From assembly GCF_004912145.1 (NCBI RefSeq), contig NZ_STGT01000003.1:62001-126000 (forward strand): 64,000 nucleotides of DNA. The letters run 5' to 3'. The notes below the pieces were generated by a model. That model did no database searches, had not been told where the DNA came from, and saw only the letters and a list, made by a program, of their open reading frames with translations. A program made the position numbers and the translations under genes. Shown here piece after piece: positions 31,997 through 43,466 of the stretch (its first letter is position 1; each line of letters starts with the position of its first letter). The stretch comes from Peteryoungia rhizophila. GTDB lineage: Bacteria > Pseudomonadota > Alphaproteobacteria > Rhizobiales > Rhizobiaceae.

Positions 31997-32261
31997 TGCG
32001 TCTGCTCGGCCGGATCAGCCCCATCCGCGGGCAGAATAAGGTAAAACGGAGAACAATCAAAGCTTGTAGTGCACTGCGAATCTGCGGCCTATCCGAGCTT
32101 CAAACGATTAGAACCGATCGGTTCGATCATTGCCGTTTCGCGATGCACAATTTGCCCTTTGGATAGCTTGGCATTAACTTCGGTATCATATAGCTACATC
32201 AACACGCTTAACCGATGGCGGCTTTTTCGAGACGCCTTCCCGCCAATTCCGGAGGATCAGC
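31997..32261. other. Intergenic region between comEC and gltA
   Basis: This 265-base gap separates divergent comEC and gltA and should carry both promoters. I see no gene in it. It contains the perfect palindrome noted separately and is less GC-rich than the surrounding genes from about 32045 on. In related genomes, as I recall, gltX lies between these two genes; there is no remnant of it here. Confidence 0.6.
32111..32124. promoter_or_regulatory. Perfect 14-base palindrome upstream of gltA
   Basis: GAACCGATCGGTTC reads the same on both strands. It lies 138 bases before the gltA start and 115 bases before that of comEC, a suitable place for a dimeric regulator acting on one or both. It does not fit the LexA box, which is a direct repeat. 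No regulator can be named from the sequence. Confidence 0.45.
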
Positions 32262-33551
32262 ATGACGGACAAAAGCGCTTCTTTGAAACTCGGTGACAAG
32301 ACTGTCGACCTGAGCGTCAAGGCCGGCACGATCGGCCCTGACGTCATCGACATCGCAGCCCTTTACAAGCACACGGGCACGTTCACCTACGATCCGGGCT
32401 TCACGTCCACGGCATCCTGCGAATCCAAGATCACCTATATCGACGGCGACGAAGGCACGCTTTTGCACCGCGGCTATCCGATCGAGCAACTCGCGGACAA
32501 GGGCGACTTCCTGGAAGTCTGCTACCTGCTCCTTTACGGCGAACTGCCGACGGCAGCCCAGAAGAAGGACTTCGATTATCGCGTGACGCACCACACCATG
32601 GTGCACGAGCAGATGAGCAAGTTCTTCTCCGGCTATCGCCGTGACGCCCATCCGATGGCGGTCATGGTCGGTACGGTCGGCGCACTCTCCGCCTTCTATC
32701 ACGACTCGACCGACATCACCGATCCGCATCAGCGCATGGTCGCCTCGCTGCGCATGATCGCGAAGATGCCGACGATCGCTGCGATGGCCTACAAGTATCA
32801 CATCGGCCAACCCTTCGTTTATCCGAAGAACGATCTGGACTACGCGTCGAACTTCCTGCGCATGTGCTTTGCAGTTCCTTGCGAGGACTACCAGGTGAAC
32901 CCGGTCCTGTCGCGCGCGATGGACCGCATCTTCATCCTGCACGCCGATCACGAGCAGAATGCGTCGACCTCGACCGTGCGTCTCGCCGGCTCGTCGGGCG
33001 CCAATCCGTTCGCCTGCATCGCGGCCGGCATCGCCTGCCTCTGGGGCCCCGCGCATGGTGGCGCCAACGAGGCGGCTCTTAACATGCTGATGGAAATCGG
33101 CTCGGTCGACCGCATTCCGGAATACATCGCCAAGGCCAAGGACAAGAACGATCCGTTCCGTCTCATGGGCTTCGGTCACCGCGTGTACAAGAACTATGAC
33201 CCGCGCGCGAAGATCATGCAGAAGACCATGTACGAGGTCCTAGAAGCGACCGGCCATGCCGATGATCCGCTGATGAAGGTGGCTCTCGAGCTCGAGAAGA
33301 TCGCGCTCAACGACCCCTATTTCATCGAGAAGAAGCTCTACCCGAACGTCGACTTCTATTCGGGTATCACGCTGCGTGCACTCGGCTTCCCGACGACCAT
33401 GTTCACCGTTCTCTTCGCACTCGCGCGCACCGTCGGCTGGATCGCACAGTGGAACGAGATGATCGAAGACCCACAGCAGCGCATCGGCCGTCCCCGCCAG
33501 TTGTACACCGGCGAGCCGAAGCGTGATTACAAGGCGCTCTCGGAACGCTGA
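32262..33551 (+). CDS. gltA: Citrate synthase
   Basis: Citrate synthase condenses acetyl-CoA, made by the PDH complex encoded upstream, with oxaloacetate. The 429-residue type II enzyme has the N-terminal beta segment typical of gram-negative hexameric enzymes, the catalytic histidines in [11 protein letters not shown] and [10 protein letters not shown], and the aspartate region [15 protein letters not shown]. The ribosome site GGAGGA lies six bases before the ATG. A strong terminator follows, so it is transcribed alone. Assignment is certain. Confidence 0.97.
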   Translation: MTDKSASLKLGDKTVDLSVKAGTIGPDVIDIAALYKHTGTFTYDPGFTSTASCESKITYIDGDEGTLLHRGYPIEQLADKGDFLEVCYLLLYGELPTAAQKKDFDYRVTHHTMVHEQMSKFFSGYRRDAHPMAVMVGTVGALSAFYHDSTDITDPHQRMVASLRMIAKMPTIAAMAYKYHIGQPFVYPKNDLDYASNFLRMCFAVPCEDYQVNPVLSRAMDRIFILHADHEQNASTSTVRLAGSSGANPFACIAAGIACLWGPAHGGANEAALNMLMEIGSVDRIPEYIAKAKDKNDPFRLMGFGHRVYKNYDPRAKIMQKTMYEVLEATGHADDPLMKVALELEKIALNDPYFIEKKLYPNVDFYSGITLRALGFPTTMFTVLFALARTVGWIAQWNEMIEDPQQRIGRPRQLYTGEPKRDYKALSER

Positions 33552-33575
33552 GGCAGGCCGTCATCATCGCTATAG

Positions 33576-33606
33576 AAGAAGGCCGGCTCCGCCCGGCCTT
33601 CTTTCG
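33576..33606 (+). terminator. Rho-independent terminator after gltA
   Basis: AAGAAGGCCGG, the loop CTCCGC and CCGGCCTTCTT form a perfect 11-bp stem running into TTCTTTCG, 25 bases after the gltA stop codon. Confidence 0.9.
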
Positions 33607-33770
33607 TTTCGGATGCCGGATTGTTGGCCCAGCGCGCCCAAAGCGGTCAAACTCCGCGTGATGGCTACGCATTTCGCCGTCGAATGCCTTCATTTCCCGA
33701 AAGCTTTGTTCTAAGGAAGTCAACCTGCTTCGTCCCGGACGAAGATTTACAATGAGGTTCATGCGTCCCG

Positions 33771-35660
33771 ATGCTCGTCGTCTTGAGAAAAGCTTCCAAA
33801 ACCCTGTTCGCCAAGATCCTGCTGATCCTGCTTGTCGCCTCCTTCGGCGTCTGGGGGGTGTCGGCATCATTGTTCAGCAACACGTCCGACACTGTTGTCG
33901 CCGTGGGGGACCAGACCGTTTCGTCTGCTGATTTCGCCTTCGCTTATCAGCGGCAGGTTTCGGACATGAGCAGCCGCTTCGGCATGCAATTGACCACCGA
34001 GCAGGCGCGCGCCTTCGGGATCGAGGGGCAGGTGTTTTCGCAGCTCGCAGCTGGCGCAGCCCTCGACCAGCTCGCAGCGGACATGAATCTCGGATTGTCT
34101 CAGGACCGCCTGGCGCAGTTGATCGCCGATGATCCGGCCTTCAAGAACTCAGCCGGCAGCTTCGACCGTGGCCTCTTCTCATCCCGCCTCCGCAATGCGG
34201 GCCTGCGGGAAGACGACTACATCCAGGAGCGCTCCAAGGTCGCGATCCGCAGCCAGATCGTCGACGCCACGGCTGATGGATTCGTCGCCCCGAAAGTTTT
34301 GATCGATGCGATCAAGTCCTATCGTTACGAGAACCGCGACATCAATTATCTGCTGCTGACCAATGCCAATATCGAACCGGTCAAGGCACCCGACGACGCG
34401 ACGCTCGCCGCCTGGTTCGAGACAACCAAGTCCGGTTATCGCGCCCCGGAATATCGCAGCTTCAACTATGTGAAGCTCGAGCCGGCGGACATTGCCGACA
34501 CAACCGCGATCACCGACGAGCAGATCCGCGAAGACTATGAACGGCGCAAGGCGGCGTATGAAATCGCCGGCACACGCACCATTGAACAGCTGTCGTTCGA
34601 AAACCGCGAGATTGCGGATGCCGCTCTCTCGGAACTGCAGAACGGCACAAGCTTCGACCAATTGGTCGCCGATCAGGGCAAGACTGCAGGCGATGTGTTG
34701 CTCGGAGAATTCACCCGCGACCGCCTGCCCGATCCTGCCCTTGCGGAAGCGGCCTTCGCCGTGACAGCGGAAGGTGGCACAACGCCGGTCGTGGACGGCG
34801 CTCTCGGGCCGGTCATCCTGCGCATCACCAACATCAACGACGGGCGGACACAAAGCCTGGACGAAGTGAAGGAAGACATCCGCGTGGCGCTGGCCGAAGC
34901 CGCTGCCATTGCTGATATCACCGCCGTGCATGACCAGTTCGAAGACCTTCGCGCCGGCGGTTCGACGCTGAAGGAAGCCGCCGACCAGCTCAAGCTGACA
35001 ACCGCGACTGTCACCGACATCGACAACCGCGGCCTCGACAGTCGTGAGACGGAAGTTGCCGGCATTCCGGAGCGAGACAAGGTCCTGGCCGAGGTCTTCC
35101 GCACCGACATCGGCGTCGAGGCACTTCCGGTCAATCTCGGCAGCAACGGCTTCATCTGGTTCGATGTCACGGACATCAAGGCAGCACGAGACCGGGAACT
35201 GACCGAAGTTCGCGAAAAGGCCGTAGCAGACTGGACAGCCGAGCAGCAGCGCGTCGCACTCGGCGCACTGGCCGAGGGCCTTCGCAAGCGGATCGCCGAC
35301 GGTGGCACGCTTGAGGACATCGCAACAGAACTTGGCCTCGCCGTCGAAAGCAAGGCCGGCGTTACCCGACGCAGCGAAGACACGGTTCTTGGACCGACCG
35401 CCATCACAGCCGCCTTCTCCGGACCGCAGGGTACGGTCGCGACAGCCTCGGGCGGCGATCCCTCCACGCAGATCCTGTTGACGGTTACGGCCGTCCGTGA
35501 TCAGCCGACCGGGGGCGTGCCGCTGAACGAGGACGAACAGATCGGCCAGCTTGCCAATGCTGCCGGGGACGACATTCTCGACCAGATGGTGAGCCAGTTG
35601 CAGGCGGAATACGGCGTGACCTTCAATCAGGCGCTGGCCCAGCAGGCCATCGTCCGGTAA
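33771..35660 (+). CDS. PpiD/SurA-like periplasmic peptidyl-prolyl isomerase
   Basis: The 629-residue protein has a short cytoplasmic start, one membrane anchor (about residues 12-32, A-K-I-L-L-I-L-L-V-A-S-F-G-V-W-G), a SurA_N/SurA_N_3 chaperone domain (residues 40-190) and a parvulin-type rotamase domain in the middle (about 235-370), with a second, weaker C-terminal chaperone-like part. This is the PpiD layout: an inner-membrane foldase that works with the Sec translocon on exported proteins. In rhizobia the gene usually sits just upstream of trpD, as here (27 bases). Start at 33771 lacks a strong ribosome site, and an ATG at 33752 is out of frame. Confidence 0.88.
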   Translation: MLVVLRKASKTLFAKILLILLVASFGVWGVSASLFSNTSDTVVAVGDQTVSSADFAFAYQRQVSDMSSRFGMQLTTEQARAFGIEGQVFSQLAAGAALDQLAADMNLGLSQDRLAQLIADDPAFKNSAGSFDRGLFSSRLRNAGLREDDYIQERSKVAIRSQIVDATADGFVAPKVLIDAIKSYRYENRDINYLLLTNANIEPVKAPDDATLAAWFETTKSGYRAPEYRSFNYVKLEPADIADTTAITDEQIREDYERRKAAYEIAGTRTIEQLSFENREIADAALSELQNGTSFDQLVADQGKTAGDVLLGEFTRDRLPDPALAEAAFAVTAEGGTTPVVDGALGPVILRITNINDGRTQSLDEVKEDIRVALAEAAAIADITAVHDQFEDLRAGGSTLKEAADQLKLTTATVTDIDNRGLDSRETEVAGIPERDKVLAEVFRTDIGVEALPVNLGSNGFIWFDVTDIKAARDRELTEVREKAVADWTAEQQRVALGALAEGLRKRIADGGTLEDIATELGLAVESKAGVTRRSEDTVLGPTAITAAFSGPQGTVATASGGDPSTQILLTVTAVRDQPTGGVPLNEDEQIGQLANAAGDDILDQMVSQLQAEYGVTFNQALAQQAIVR

Positions 35661-35687
35661 ACGCAGGTCATCAGGGGGAGCTGTCAC

Positions 35688-36710
35688 ATGTCCGGGTTGA
35701 AACCCTTCATCGCCAAGATCGCCACGCGCCAGCCGCTCACGCGGCAGGAGGCGAGCGACGCGTTCGAAATCTTGATGTCGGGCGAAGCCAGCATGGCCCA
35801 GGTCGGCGGCTTCCTGATGGGCTTGCGCGTGCGTGGGGAAACTGTCGACGAAATCGCCGGCGCGGTCTGGATCATGCGGCAGAAGATGGTGCCGGTGGAT
35901 GCACCCGCCGATGCGATCGACATCGTCGGGACCGGCGGTGACGGCACCAATACCTACAACATCTCGACACTGGCGGCACTGATCGTCGCCGGCGCCGGGG
36001 TTCCGGTCGCCAAGCATGGCAACCGGGCACTCAGCTCGAAATCTGGCACTGCCGATGCGCTCTCACAGCTCGGCGTGAAGCTCGACATCGAGCCGGACCT
36101 CATCTCGCGTTGCATCCGGGAGGCCGGCATCGGCTTCATGTTCGCCCAGCTCCATCATCCGGCGATGCGCCATGTGGGCCCTGCCCGCGTCGAACTCGGC
36201 GCCCGCACCATCTTCAACATCGTCGGTCCGCTTTCGAGCCCGGCACGGGTCAAGAAGCAGCTCTTCGGCGTCTACTCGCCGGAATGGCTGATCCCCGGCG
36301 CCGAAGCCTTGCGCGACCTCGGCCTGACCAGCGCCTGGGTCGTGCATGGCAGCGGTCTCGACGAAATCACCACGACCGGCCCGAGCCATGTGGCAGAACT
36401 CAAGGATGGCGAAATCCGCAGCTTCGAGCTCACCCCAGATGATTTCGGGGTCGAAACCGTATCGCTGGATGCCATCCGTGGTGGTGACGGCGAGGTGAAT
36501 GCGGCTGCCCTTCGAGACGTGCTCGGCGGGGCAAAGACGCCCTATCGTGACGTGGCGCTTTGCAACGCGGCCGCTTCGCTGATCGTGGCCGGCAAGGCGA
36601 CGGATGTAACCGAGGGCATGCACCTGGCCAGCCAGTCACTCGACACCGGCAGTGCCGCCCATGCGCTCGAAACGCTGATCACCATTTCCAACTCCGCCAC
36701 TTCGGGCTAA
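35688..36710 (+). CDS. trpD: Anthranilate phosphoribosyltransferase TrpD
   Basis: TrpD joins anthranilate to PRPP in tryptophan synthesis. The 340-residue protein has the PRPP/diphosphate loop D-I-V-G-T-G-G-D-G, followed by N-T-Y-N-I-S-T, then [15 protein letters not shown] and the anthranilate-binding [12 protein letters not shown] strong ribosome site AGGGGGAG lies seven bases before the ATG. It is followed by trpC after ten bases, giving a trpDC unit; trpE, trpF, trpB and trpA are not in the window, in line with the split trp genes of rhizobia. Confidence 0.97.
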   Translation: MSGLKPFIAKIATRQPLTRQEASDAFEILMSGEASMAQVGGFLMGLRVRGETVDEIAGAVWIMRQKMVPVDAPADAIDIVGTGGDGTNTYNISTLAALIVAGAGVPVAKHGNRALSSKSGTADALSQLGVKLDIEPDLISRCIREAGIGFMFAQLHHPAMRHVGPARVELGARTIFNIVGPLSSPARVKKQLFGVYSPEWLIPGAEALRDLGLTSAWVVHGSGLDEITTTGPSHVAELKDGEIRSFELTPDDFGVETVSLDAIRGGDGEVNAAALRDVLGGAKTPYRDVALCNAAASLIVAGKATDVTEGMHLASQSLDTGSAAHALETLITISNSATSG

Positions 36711-36720
36711 GCTTGAGATC

Positions 36721-37539
36721 ATGACCGATATTCTGAGGCGCATCGAGACCTACAAGCGGGAAGAGATCGCAGCCGCGAAGGCTTCCGTCTCGCTTTCCGA
36801 ACTCAAGGACCGGATCGCGGCGAACCAGGACGTGCCGCGTGGCTTTTACCGGGCTCTTGTTCGGGCCCGTGACGAAGGCCGTTTCGGGCTGATCGCCGAA
36901 ATCAAGAAGGCGAGCCCGTCCAAGGGGCTGATTCGCCCGGATTTCGATCCGCCGGCACTGGCCTTCGCCTATGAAGCGGGCGGCGCTGCCTGCCTCTCGA
37001 TTCTCACGGACACGCCAAGCTTCCAGGGTGCGCCGGAATTCCTGTCAGCGGCCCGCAAGGCGTGCAGCCTGCCGGCGCTGCGCAAGGATTTCATGTTCGA
37101 CGCATACCAGGTCTATGAGGCCCGCGCCTGGGGTGGTGATTGTATCCTGCTGATCATGGCATCGCTGTCGGATGCCGAAGCGTCCGAACTCGAAGCGGTG
37201 GCATTCGAACTCGGCATGGACGTGCTGATCGAAGTTCATGACGCCGAAGAGATGGAGCGTGCGCTGAAGCTCAAATCTCCGCTCGTCGGCATCAACAATC
37301 GCAATCTGCGGACCTTCGAAGTCAGCCTCACTGTCAGTGAAGAACTGGCGGCCATGGTGCCCGCGGATCGCCTGCTGGTCGGCGAGAGCGGCATTTTCAC
37401 CTATGAAGACTGCCAGCGCCTGGAGAAGTCCGGCATAAGCACCTTCCTCGTCGGCGAGAGCCTGATGCGCAAGGACGACGTCGCTGCGGCCACGCATCTG
37501 CTGCTGACCGGCGAGACCGGCGCTCTGGCGGCGGAATGA
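36721..37539 (+). CDS. trpC: Indole-3-glycerol phosphate synthase TrpC
   Basis: TrpC closes the indole ring from CdRP. The 272-residue TIM-barrel protein has the signature [13 protein letters not shown] with the catalytic lysine, [10 protein letters not shown], and [10 protein letters not shown] near residue 190. It is monofunctional, with no TrpF domain fused. Its stop overlaps the moaC start by four bases, so trpC and moaC are translationally coupled although they belong to different pathways; this trpDC-moaC-moeA order is conserved in rhizobia. Confidence 0.97.
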   Translation: MTDILRRIETYKREEIAAAKASVSLSELKDRIAANQDVPRGFYRALVRARDEGRFGLIAEIKKASPSKGLIRPDFDPPALAFAYEAGGAACLSILTDTPSFQGAPEFLSAARKACSLPALRKDFMFDAYQVYEARAWGGDCILLIMASLSDAEASELEAVAFELGMDVLIEVHDAEEMERALKLKSPLVGINNRNLRTFEVSLTVSEELAAMVPADRLLVGESGIFTYEDCQRLEKSGISTFLVGESLMRKDDVAAATHLLLTGETGALAAE

Positions 37540-38033
37540 CTGCCGGGACGATTGGACTGACGCACATCGGCGCTTCCGGCGAAGCGCATATGGTCGACGT
37601 ATCGGCCAAGATCGACACGGTTCGCGTTGCTGTCGCCGAAGGCTTCGTCAAGATGAAGCCGGAGACGCTTTCGACGATCCGAGAAGGGAATGCCAAAAAG
37701 GGCGACGTGATCGGCACGGCCCGGATCGCCGGGATCATGGCAGCCAAGCAGACGGCAAATCTCATCCCGCTCTGCCACCCGCTGATGCTGTCGAAGGTCA
37801 GCGTCGACATTTCTGAAGATCCAGATCTTCCGGGCCTGCGGGTCGAAGCGACGGTCAAGCTGACTGGTAAGACGGGCGTCGAGATGGAAGCGCTGACGGC
37901 TGTATCGGTGACCTGCCTGACGATCTACGACATGGCGAAAGCCGTCGACAAGACGATGGAAATCGGCGGTGTGCGGGTCATGGAAAAGAGCGGTGGCAAG
38001 TCCGGTGATTACCGCCATCCGGAGCGCGGCTGA
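37536..38033 (+). CDS. moaC: Cyclic pyranopterin monophosphate synthase MoaC
   Basis: MoaC turns the product of the radical SAM enzyme MoaA into cPMP, the first stable intermediate of molybdenum cofactor synthesis. The 165-residue protein has the conserved M-V-D-V-S-x-K near its start, [13 protein letters not shown], the active-site L-C-H-P-L, and M-E-A-L-T-A-V-S with D-M-x-K-A-V-D-K. It overlaps trpC by four bases and shares one base with moeA (TGATG), so it sits in a tight operon. Confidence 0.96.
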   Translation: MTAGTIGLTHIGASGEAHMVDVSAKIDTVRVAVAEGFVKMKPETLSTIREGNAKKGDVIGTARIAGIMAAKQTANLIPLCHPLMLSKVSVDISEDPDLPGLRVEATVKLTGKTGVEMEALTAVSVTCLTIYDMAKAVDKTMEIGGVRVMEKSGGKSGDYRHPERG

Positions 38034-39247
38034 TGTCGCTCTTGCCGGTCGAGGACGCGCTGGCGCGGCTTCTGGCCGGAGCACAGCCGATCGCAGACAC
38101 CGAAGCGGTGTCACTGCATGAAGCCAATGGTCGAGTGCTGGCCACCGATCTCGCCGCCCGCCTCACCCAGCCTCCCTTCGATGCCTCGGCCATGGATGGC
38201 TATGCGCTTCGCGCGGCAGATGCTGCCGAGGTCGGATCACTTCTGACGGTGATCGGCGAATCCGCCGCCGGGCATGGCTTCTCAGGCCAAGCAAGCCGTG
38301 GCGTGGCCGTGCGGATCTTCACCGGAGCACCTGTTCCTGCCGGTGCCGACAGCATCCTGCTCCAAGAGGATGCGGAGAAGCTTGTCGATGGTCGGATCCG
38401 GACGACCTTTGCGGTCACGGTAGGTCGACATATCCGCCCACGTGGACAAGACTTCGCCGAGGGGGACGTAGCGCTCGCCGCTGGTCTTCATCTCGACTTC
38501 CGCCACCTGACGCTTGCAGCGGCCATGAACCATGCGACATTGCCGGTCTTTCGCCGCCCGAAGATCGCTATCCTGGCCACCGGTGACGAACTCGTCAGCC
38601 CAGGAACTGCTCCGGGCCCAAGCCAGATCATCGGCTCGAACACATTCGGTATAGCCGCGCTGGCGCGCGACAACGGTGGCGACGTTATCGATCTGGGGAT
38701 CGTCCCCGACGACCGCGATCTCCTGCTGCAGGCGATCGAGCGAGCGCGCTTGAGCGGTGCCGATGTTCTGGTGACCCTCGGCGGCGCCTCTGTCGGGGAT
38801 CACGACCTCGTCCAATCGACGCTCATTTCGGCTGGCATGGAGCTCGATTTCTGGCGCATCGCCATGCGTCCCGGCAAGCCGCTGATGGTCGGACGGCTTT
38901 GCGAAATGCAGGTGATGGGGCTGCCCGGAAACCCCATTTCCAGCCTCGTCTGCGGGCTTCTCTTCCTGGAGCCGCTGCTGTGCCTCCTCGGGCAACGACA
39001 GCCACGTCAGCGCATGGCAATGGCCCGGTCAAGCAAAGCCCTGCCCGCCAACGACAAGCGTCAGGACTATGTCCGCGCACGGCTGATTGCCGGCCGTGAC
39101 GACATGCCCGCCGTCGAGAGCTTCGGCAAGCAGGATTCCTCGATGATGCGGATCTTCGCGCAATCCGACTGCCTGATCGTGCGCCCGCCACATGCGCCAG
39201 CCGCCGAGGCGGGAGACACCGTACCCGTCCTGCTGCTGCGTCCTTGA
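38033..39247 (+). CDS. moeA: Molybdopterin molybdenumtransferase MoeA
   Basis: MoeA inserts molybdate into adenylylated molybdopterin. The 404-residue protein shows all four MoeA domains: F-D-A-S-A-M-D-G-Y-A-L near residue 45, the beta-barrel with G-A-P-V-P-A-G-A-D, the MoaB/Mog-like domain with A-I-L-A-T-G-D-E-L and T-L-G-G-A-S-V-G-D-H-D, M-R-P-G-K-P-L-M, and G-L-P-G-N-P-I-S-S. It is the last gene of the ppiD-trpD-trpC-moaC-moeA run and converges on pyrG across a 90-base gap. Confidence 0.96.
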   Translation: MSLLPVEDALARLLAGAQPIADTEAVSLHEANGRVLATDLAARLTQPPFDASAMDGYALRAADAAEVGSLLTVIGESAAGHGFSGQASRGVAVRIFTGAPVPAGADSILLQEDAEKLVDGRIRTTFAVTVGRHIRPRGQDFAEGDVALAAGLHLDFRHLTLAAAMNHATLPVFRRPKIAILATGDELVSPGTAPGPSQIIGSNTFGIAALARDNGGDVIDLGIVPDDRDLLLQAIERARLSGADVLVTLGGASVGDHDLVQSTLISAGMELDFWRIAMRPGKPLMVGRLCEMQVMGLPGNPISSLVCGLLFLEPLLCLLGQRQPRQRMAMARSSKALPANDKRQDYVRARLIAGRDDMPAVESFGKQDSSMMRIFAQSDCLIVRPPHAPAAEAGDTVPVLLLRP

Positions 39248-39289
39248 ACGGCCAAGCGGCCCACGTCTTCGCCTGACCAGGAATCGAAA

Positions 39290-39310
39290 GACCCGGCACA
39301 TGGCCGGGTC
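39290..39310. terminator. Hairpin between convergent moeA and pyrG
   Basis: GACCCGGC and GCCGGGTC pair across a five-base loop in the 90-base gap between the two 3' ends. No long T-run is seen on either side, so it may be a weak two-way terminator. Confidence 0.45.
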
Positions 39311-39337
39311 CCTGAACGTGTTCTTGCAGTCTCGTCG

Positions 39338-41017
<1,680 letters not shown>

Positions 41018-41053
41018 TCACACACAAATTTCGTGCACGGCGGCGGAATTCAG

Positions 41054-41090
41054 ACAAAAGAAAACCGGCGGACCCTGGAGCCCGCCGGAG
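41054..41090 (-). terminator. Rho-independent terminator after secG
   Basis: On the minus strand CCGGCGG and CCGCCGG form a stem around a ten-base loop and are followed by TTTTCTTTTG. It starts about 20 bases after the secG stop and separates secG from pyrG. Confidence 0.8.
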
Positions 41091-41108
41091 TGATGGATCT
41101 CGTTCCGA

Positions 41109-41519
41109 TCAGTTGTTCGGAACGGCGTTGGGGTCTGCAGCCGGTGCCGGTGCGGCCGGTGCGGCAGGCGTTGTCGCTGCCGGCGCCGTCGTCGAAGGCT
41201 GCGCGGGTGCTGCACCAGGCAGCTGGTCGAGAACGCTGCCGCCACCCTGGGTCGTCCCGTTTCCGGCCGGGATCCGGTCGAGGATATCGGTCGGGCGGGA
41301 TTCGTAACGGGCGAGAATGCCGAGCGCCAGCGAGATGACGAAGAAGAGCGTGGCGAGGATCGCCGTCGTGCGGGTCAGGGCATTGGCCGTGCCGCGCGCC
41401 GACATGAAGCCAGATCCGCCGCCGATGCCGAGACCGCCGCCTTCCGACCGCTGGATGAGGACGACGCCGATCAGAGCGACGACGACCATTAGATAGATGA
41501 CGAGCAATACGGTCTGCAT
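41109..41519 (-). CDS. secG: Preprotein translocase subunit SecG
   Basis: SecG is the small third subunit of the SecYEG channel and eases protein export. The 136-residue protein has two membrane segments (residues about 3-22 and 55-75) around the conserved cytoplasmic loop V-L-I-Q-R-S-E-G-G-G-L-G, and then a long Ala/Pro/Thr-rich tail (from about residue 95) as is usual in rhizobia. It follows tpiA by 108 bases; tpiA-secG-pyrG is a widely kept gene order in alphaproteobacteria. Confidence 0.93.
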   Translation of the reverse strand: MQTVLLVIYLMVVVALIGVVLIQRSEGGGLGIGGGSGFMSARGTANALTRTTAILATLFFVISLALGILARYESRPTDILDRIPAGNGTTQGGGSVLDQLPGAAPAQPSTTAPAATTPAAPAAPAPAADPNAVPNN

Positions 41520-41627
41520 GGAATGTCCATCCTGCCCAACAGGGGCAAAATCAATGAGGTTGGCGGCTCTTTACATGAGAGGAACGGGCATTGAAACCCC
41601 CTCTCCCGCATTTCAGGGCTTTGCCCT

Positions 41628-42398
41628 TCAGGCGGTGAGGTCCTCGTAGACCCGGTATATGGCGAGGAAATCTGCGGCCTTCAAGCTCGCGCCGCCGATC
41701 AGGGCGCCGTCGACATTCTCGACAGCCATGAGCTCCATTGCGTTGGAGGGCTTCACCGACCCTCCATATAGGATGCGCATCAGCTTGCCTTCGGCACCGA
41801 AGCGCTTGACGAGTTCCGTCCGCAGAAATGCGTGCGCTTCCGCGACGTCGGCCGTTGTCGGGGTCAAGCCCGTGCCGATCGCCCAGACCGGTTCATAGGC
41901 GATCACGGTCCGCTCGGCCTTGGCACCATCTGGAACCGAGCCGGAAAGCTGTCGCTTCAGGATGTCGAGCGTCTGGCCGGACTTGCGCTCGTCCGCCGTC
42001 TCGCCGATGCAGATGACGGCCGTGAGGTCGGCGGCATAGGCTGCTTCGGCCTTGGCGCGCACCAGATGATCTGTCTCGGCATGGTCGGTGCGGCGCTCGG
42101 AATGACCGACGATCACATGGGTGCCGAAGCAGTCTGCAATCATCTCGGCTGCAATGTCACCTGTATGGGCGCCAGATGCGTTCTGGTGGCAATCCTGCGC
42201 ACCGATCTGCAGCGGGCTGTCCGTGCAAAGCGCGGTCGCCACATAAAGCAGAGTTGCTGGCGGGCAGATCAGGCTTTCGACCTTTTCGGACAGCGGCCCC
42301 TGGACGCCTTCGGCGATGGCCTTGATCTGATCGAGCGAGTCCCGCGTGCCGTTCATCTTCCAATTGCCCGCAACCAGCGGACGAACATCCGGTGTCAT
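41628..42398 (-). CDS. tpiA: Triosephosphate isomerase
   Basis: TpiA interconverts dihydroxyacetone phosphate and glyceraldehyde 3-phosphate. The 256-residue TIM barrel has [10 protein letters not shown] with the catalytic lysine, V-I-V-G-H-S-E-R-R with the catalytic histidine, [11 protein letters not shown] with the catalytic glutamate, and the phosphate loop L-Y-G-G-S-V. One active-site flank reads R-R-T-D-H-A where many homologues have R-R-x-x-x-x-E, without loss of a catalytic residue. The ATG at 42398 was chosen because the longer frame adds 17 residues without family similarity. Confidence 0.96.
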   Translation of the reverse strand: MTPDVRPLVAGNWKMNGTRDSLDQIKAIAEGVQGPLSEKVESLICPPATLLYVATALCTDSPLQIGAQDCHQNASGAHTGDIAAEMIADCFGTHVIVGHSERRTDHAETDHLVRAKAEAAYAADLTAVICIGETADERKSGQTLDILKRQLSGSVPDGAKAERTVIAYEPVWAIGTGLTPTTADVAEAHAFLRTELVKRFGAEGKLMRILYGGSVKPSNAMELMAVENVDGALIGGASLKAADFLAIYRVYEDLTA

Positions 42399-42584
42399 GT
42401 CGTCTAAACCCCTATTTCGCTTCTGCGAAGTAGCAAATCTGAGCCGCAAAGGAAAGATTGCGGCGAAAGATTGGCTGCTTAATCAGGCGGCATGGTGAAA
42501 ATCCAGTCGGATGTTGCCCAGACAAACGGCAAATGTCCCGCCGCGTCGAGCAGATCGCCGAGCTCCCAACTCGGGCGACAGAAG

Positions 42585-43466
42585 TCAGCGGATCAGCCAG
42601 TTCAACAGGGCGCGCCAGTCCGACATACGGACCGGCGTTCCATGGGAGCCGGTCTCGAAGAGCGTGAAGCGGATAGGCTGACCTGCGCCGCGCAGCTTTC
42701 GATAGATCGCCAACTGGTCGGCGGCGGCATAGACGCTGTCGCGACTGCCGTGCGTGAACCAGATCGGCAACTTGGCCTTGGCAGCGGCACTCTGGAACAA
42801 GGCCGGATCCGGCGCTCCGCCGAGGATTGCCATGCCGGAGAGTTTCGCCACCGTCGCCGGATCGCGCGAGATACCCCAGCAGATGAAGCTGCCCATCGAG
42901 GCGCAGGCGAGGACCACGGGTTTGCCGGCGGATTGGGCCGAAGCATAGGCAACAAGGGCGGCGACGTCTGCTACACCCTTCTCGTCGAAGCTTCGGACTG
43001 AGGGGGTGTAATAGGTCCCCCCGTTTTCCGCGGCGAGGTTCTTCAGCCGGTTAAAGTTGCCGCCGAAGCTGATGTCGTTGAGACCCAGACGCCGATCGCC
43101 GCCCCGGCCATGAATGAAGATCACTGTGAAGGCCTGGCCCTGATCGAGGCCAACCCTGCCGACCTCAATGGGGCCGGTCGCGAGATTGAGGGTCTGGTTC
43201 TCCTGGACGCGGCGAACCTTGAGTGAGACGTAACGATCCTTCACCCGCCGTTCGGGAATGCTGTCACGGCCATTGATGTCGCGCATCTCGTCATAGTCGA
43301 TGATCGTGAAGTCGCCGCCGTCGCCAGTCTCGATCGCTCTTTGCGCCGAGAAGAGGTCGTCCTTGAAGGGCCCCACAGCTTGTGCATGGGCACTGGCCAG
43401 AAACAGAAACGGAAAGAGAACGCAGGAAATCGCCGCAGTGCGGAAATGAGCTGTGGACATCTGCAT
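42585..43466 (-). CDS. Exported alpha/beta hydrolase
   Basis: The protein of about 293 residues begins with a signal peptide (F-R-T-A-A-I-S-C-V-L-F-P-F-L-F-L-A, cleavage after A-H-A), so it is probably periplasmic. The mature part is an alpha/beta hydrolase: V-I-F-I-H-G-R-G-G-D with the oxyanion region, a nucleophile elbow in A-C-A-S-M-G-S, the acid in H-G-S-R-D-S-V-Y and the histidine in G-S-H-G-T-P. The elbow is A-x-S-x-G rather than the usual G-x-S-x-G. I see no hint of the substrate. The start could be ATG 43466 or 43460. It is transcribed toward tpiA with a 186-base gap between. Confidence 0.75.
   Translation of the reverse strand: MQMSTAHFRTAAISCVLFPFLFLASAHAQAVGPFKDDLFSAQRAIETGDGGDFTIIDYDEMRDINGRDSIPERRVKDRYVSLKVRRVQENQTLNLATGPIEVGRVGLDQGQAFTVIFIHGRGGDRRLGLNDISFGGNFNRLKNLAAENGGTYYTPSVRSFDEKGVADVAALVAYASAQSAGKPVVLACASMGSFICWGISRDPATVAKLSGMAILGGAPDPALFQSAAAKAKLPIWFTHGSRDSVYAAADQLAIYRKLRGAGQPIRFTLFETGSHGTPVRMSDWRALLNWLIR

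Noticed and set aside
34179..36017. Minus-strand open frame of 612 codons
   Set aside because: Covers the antisense of the PpiD-like gene and trpD; composition is that of a shadow frame.
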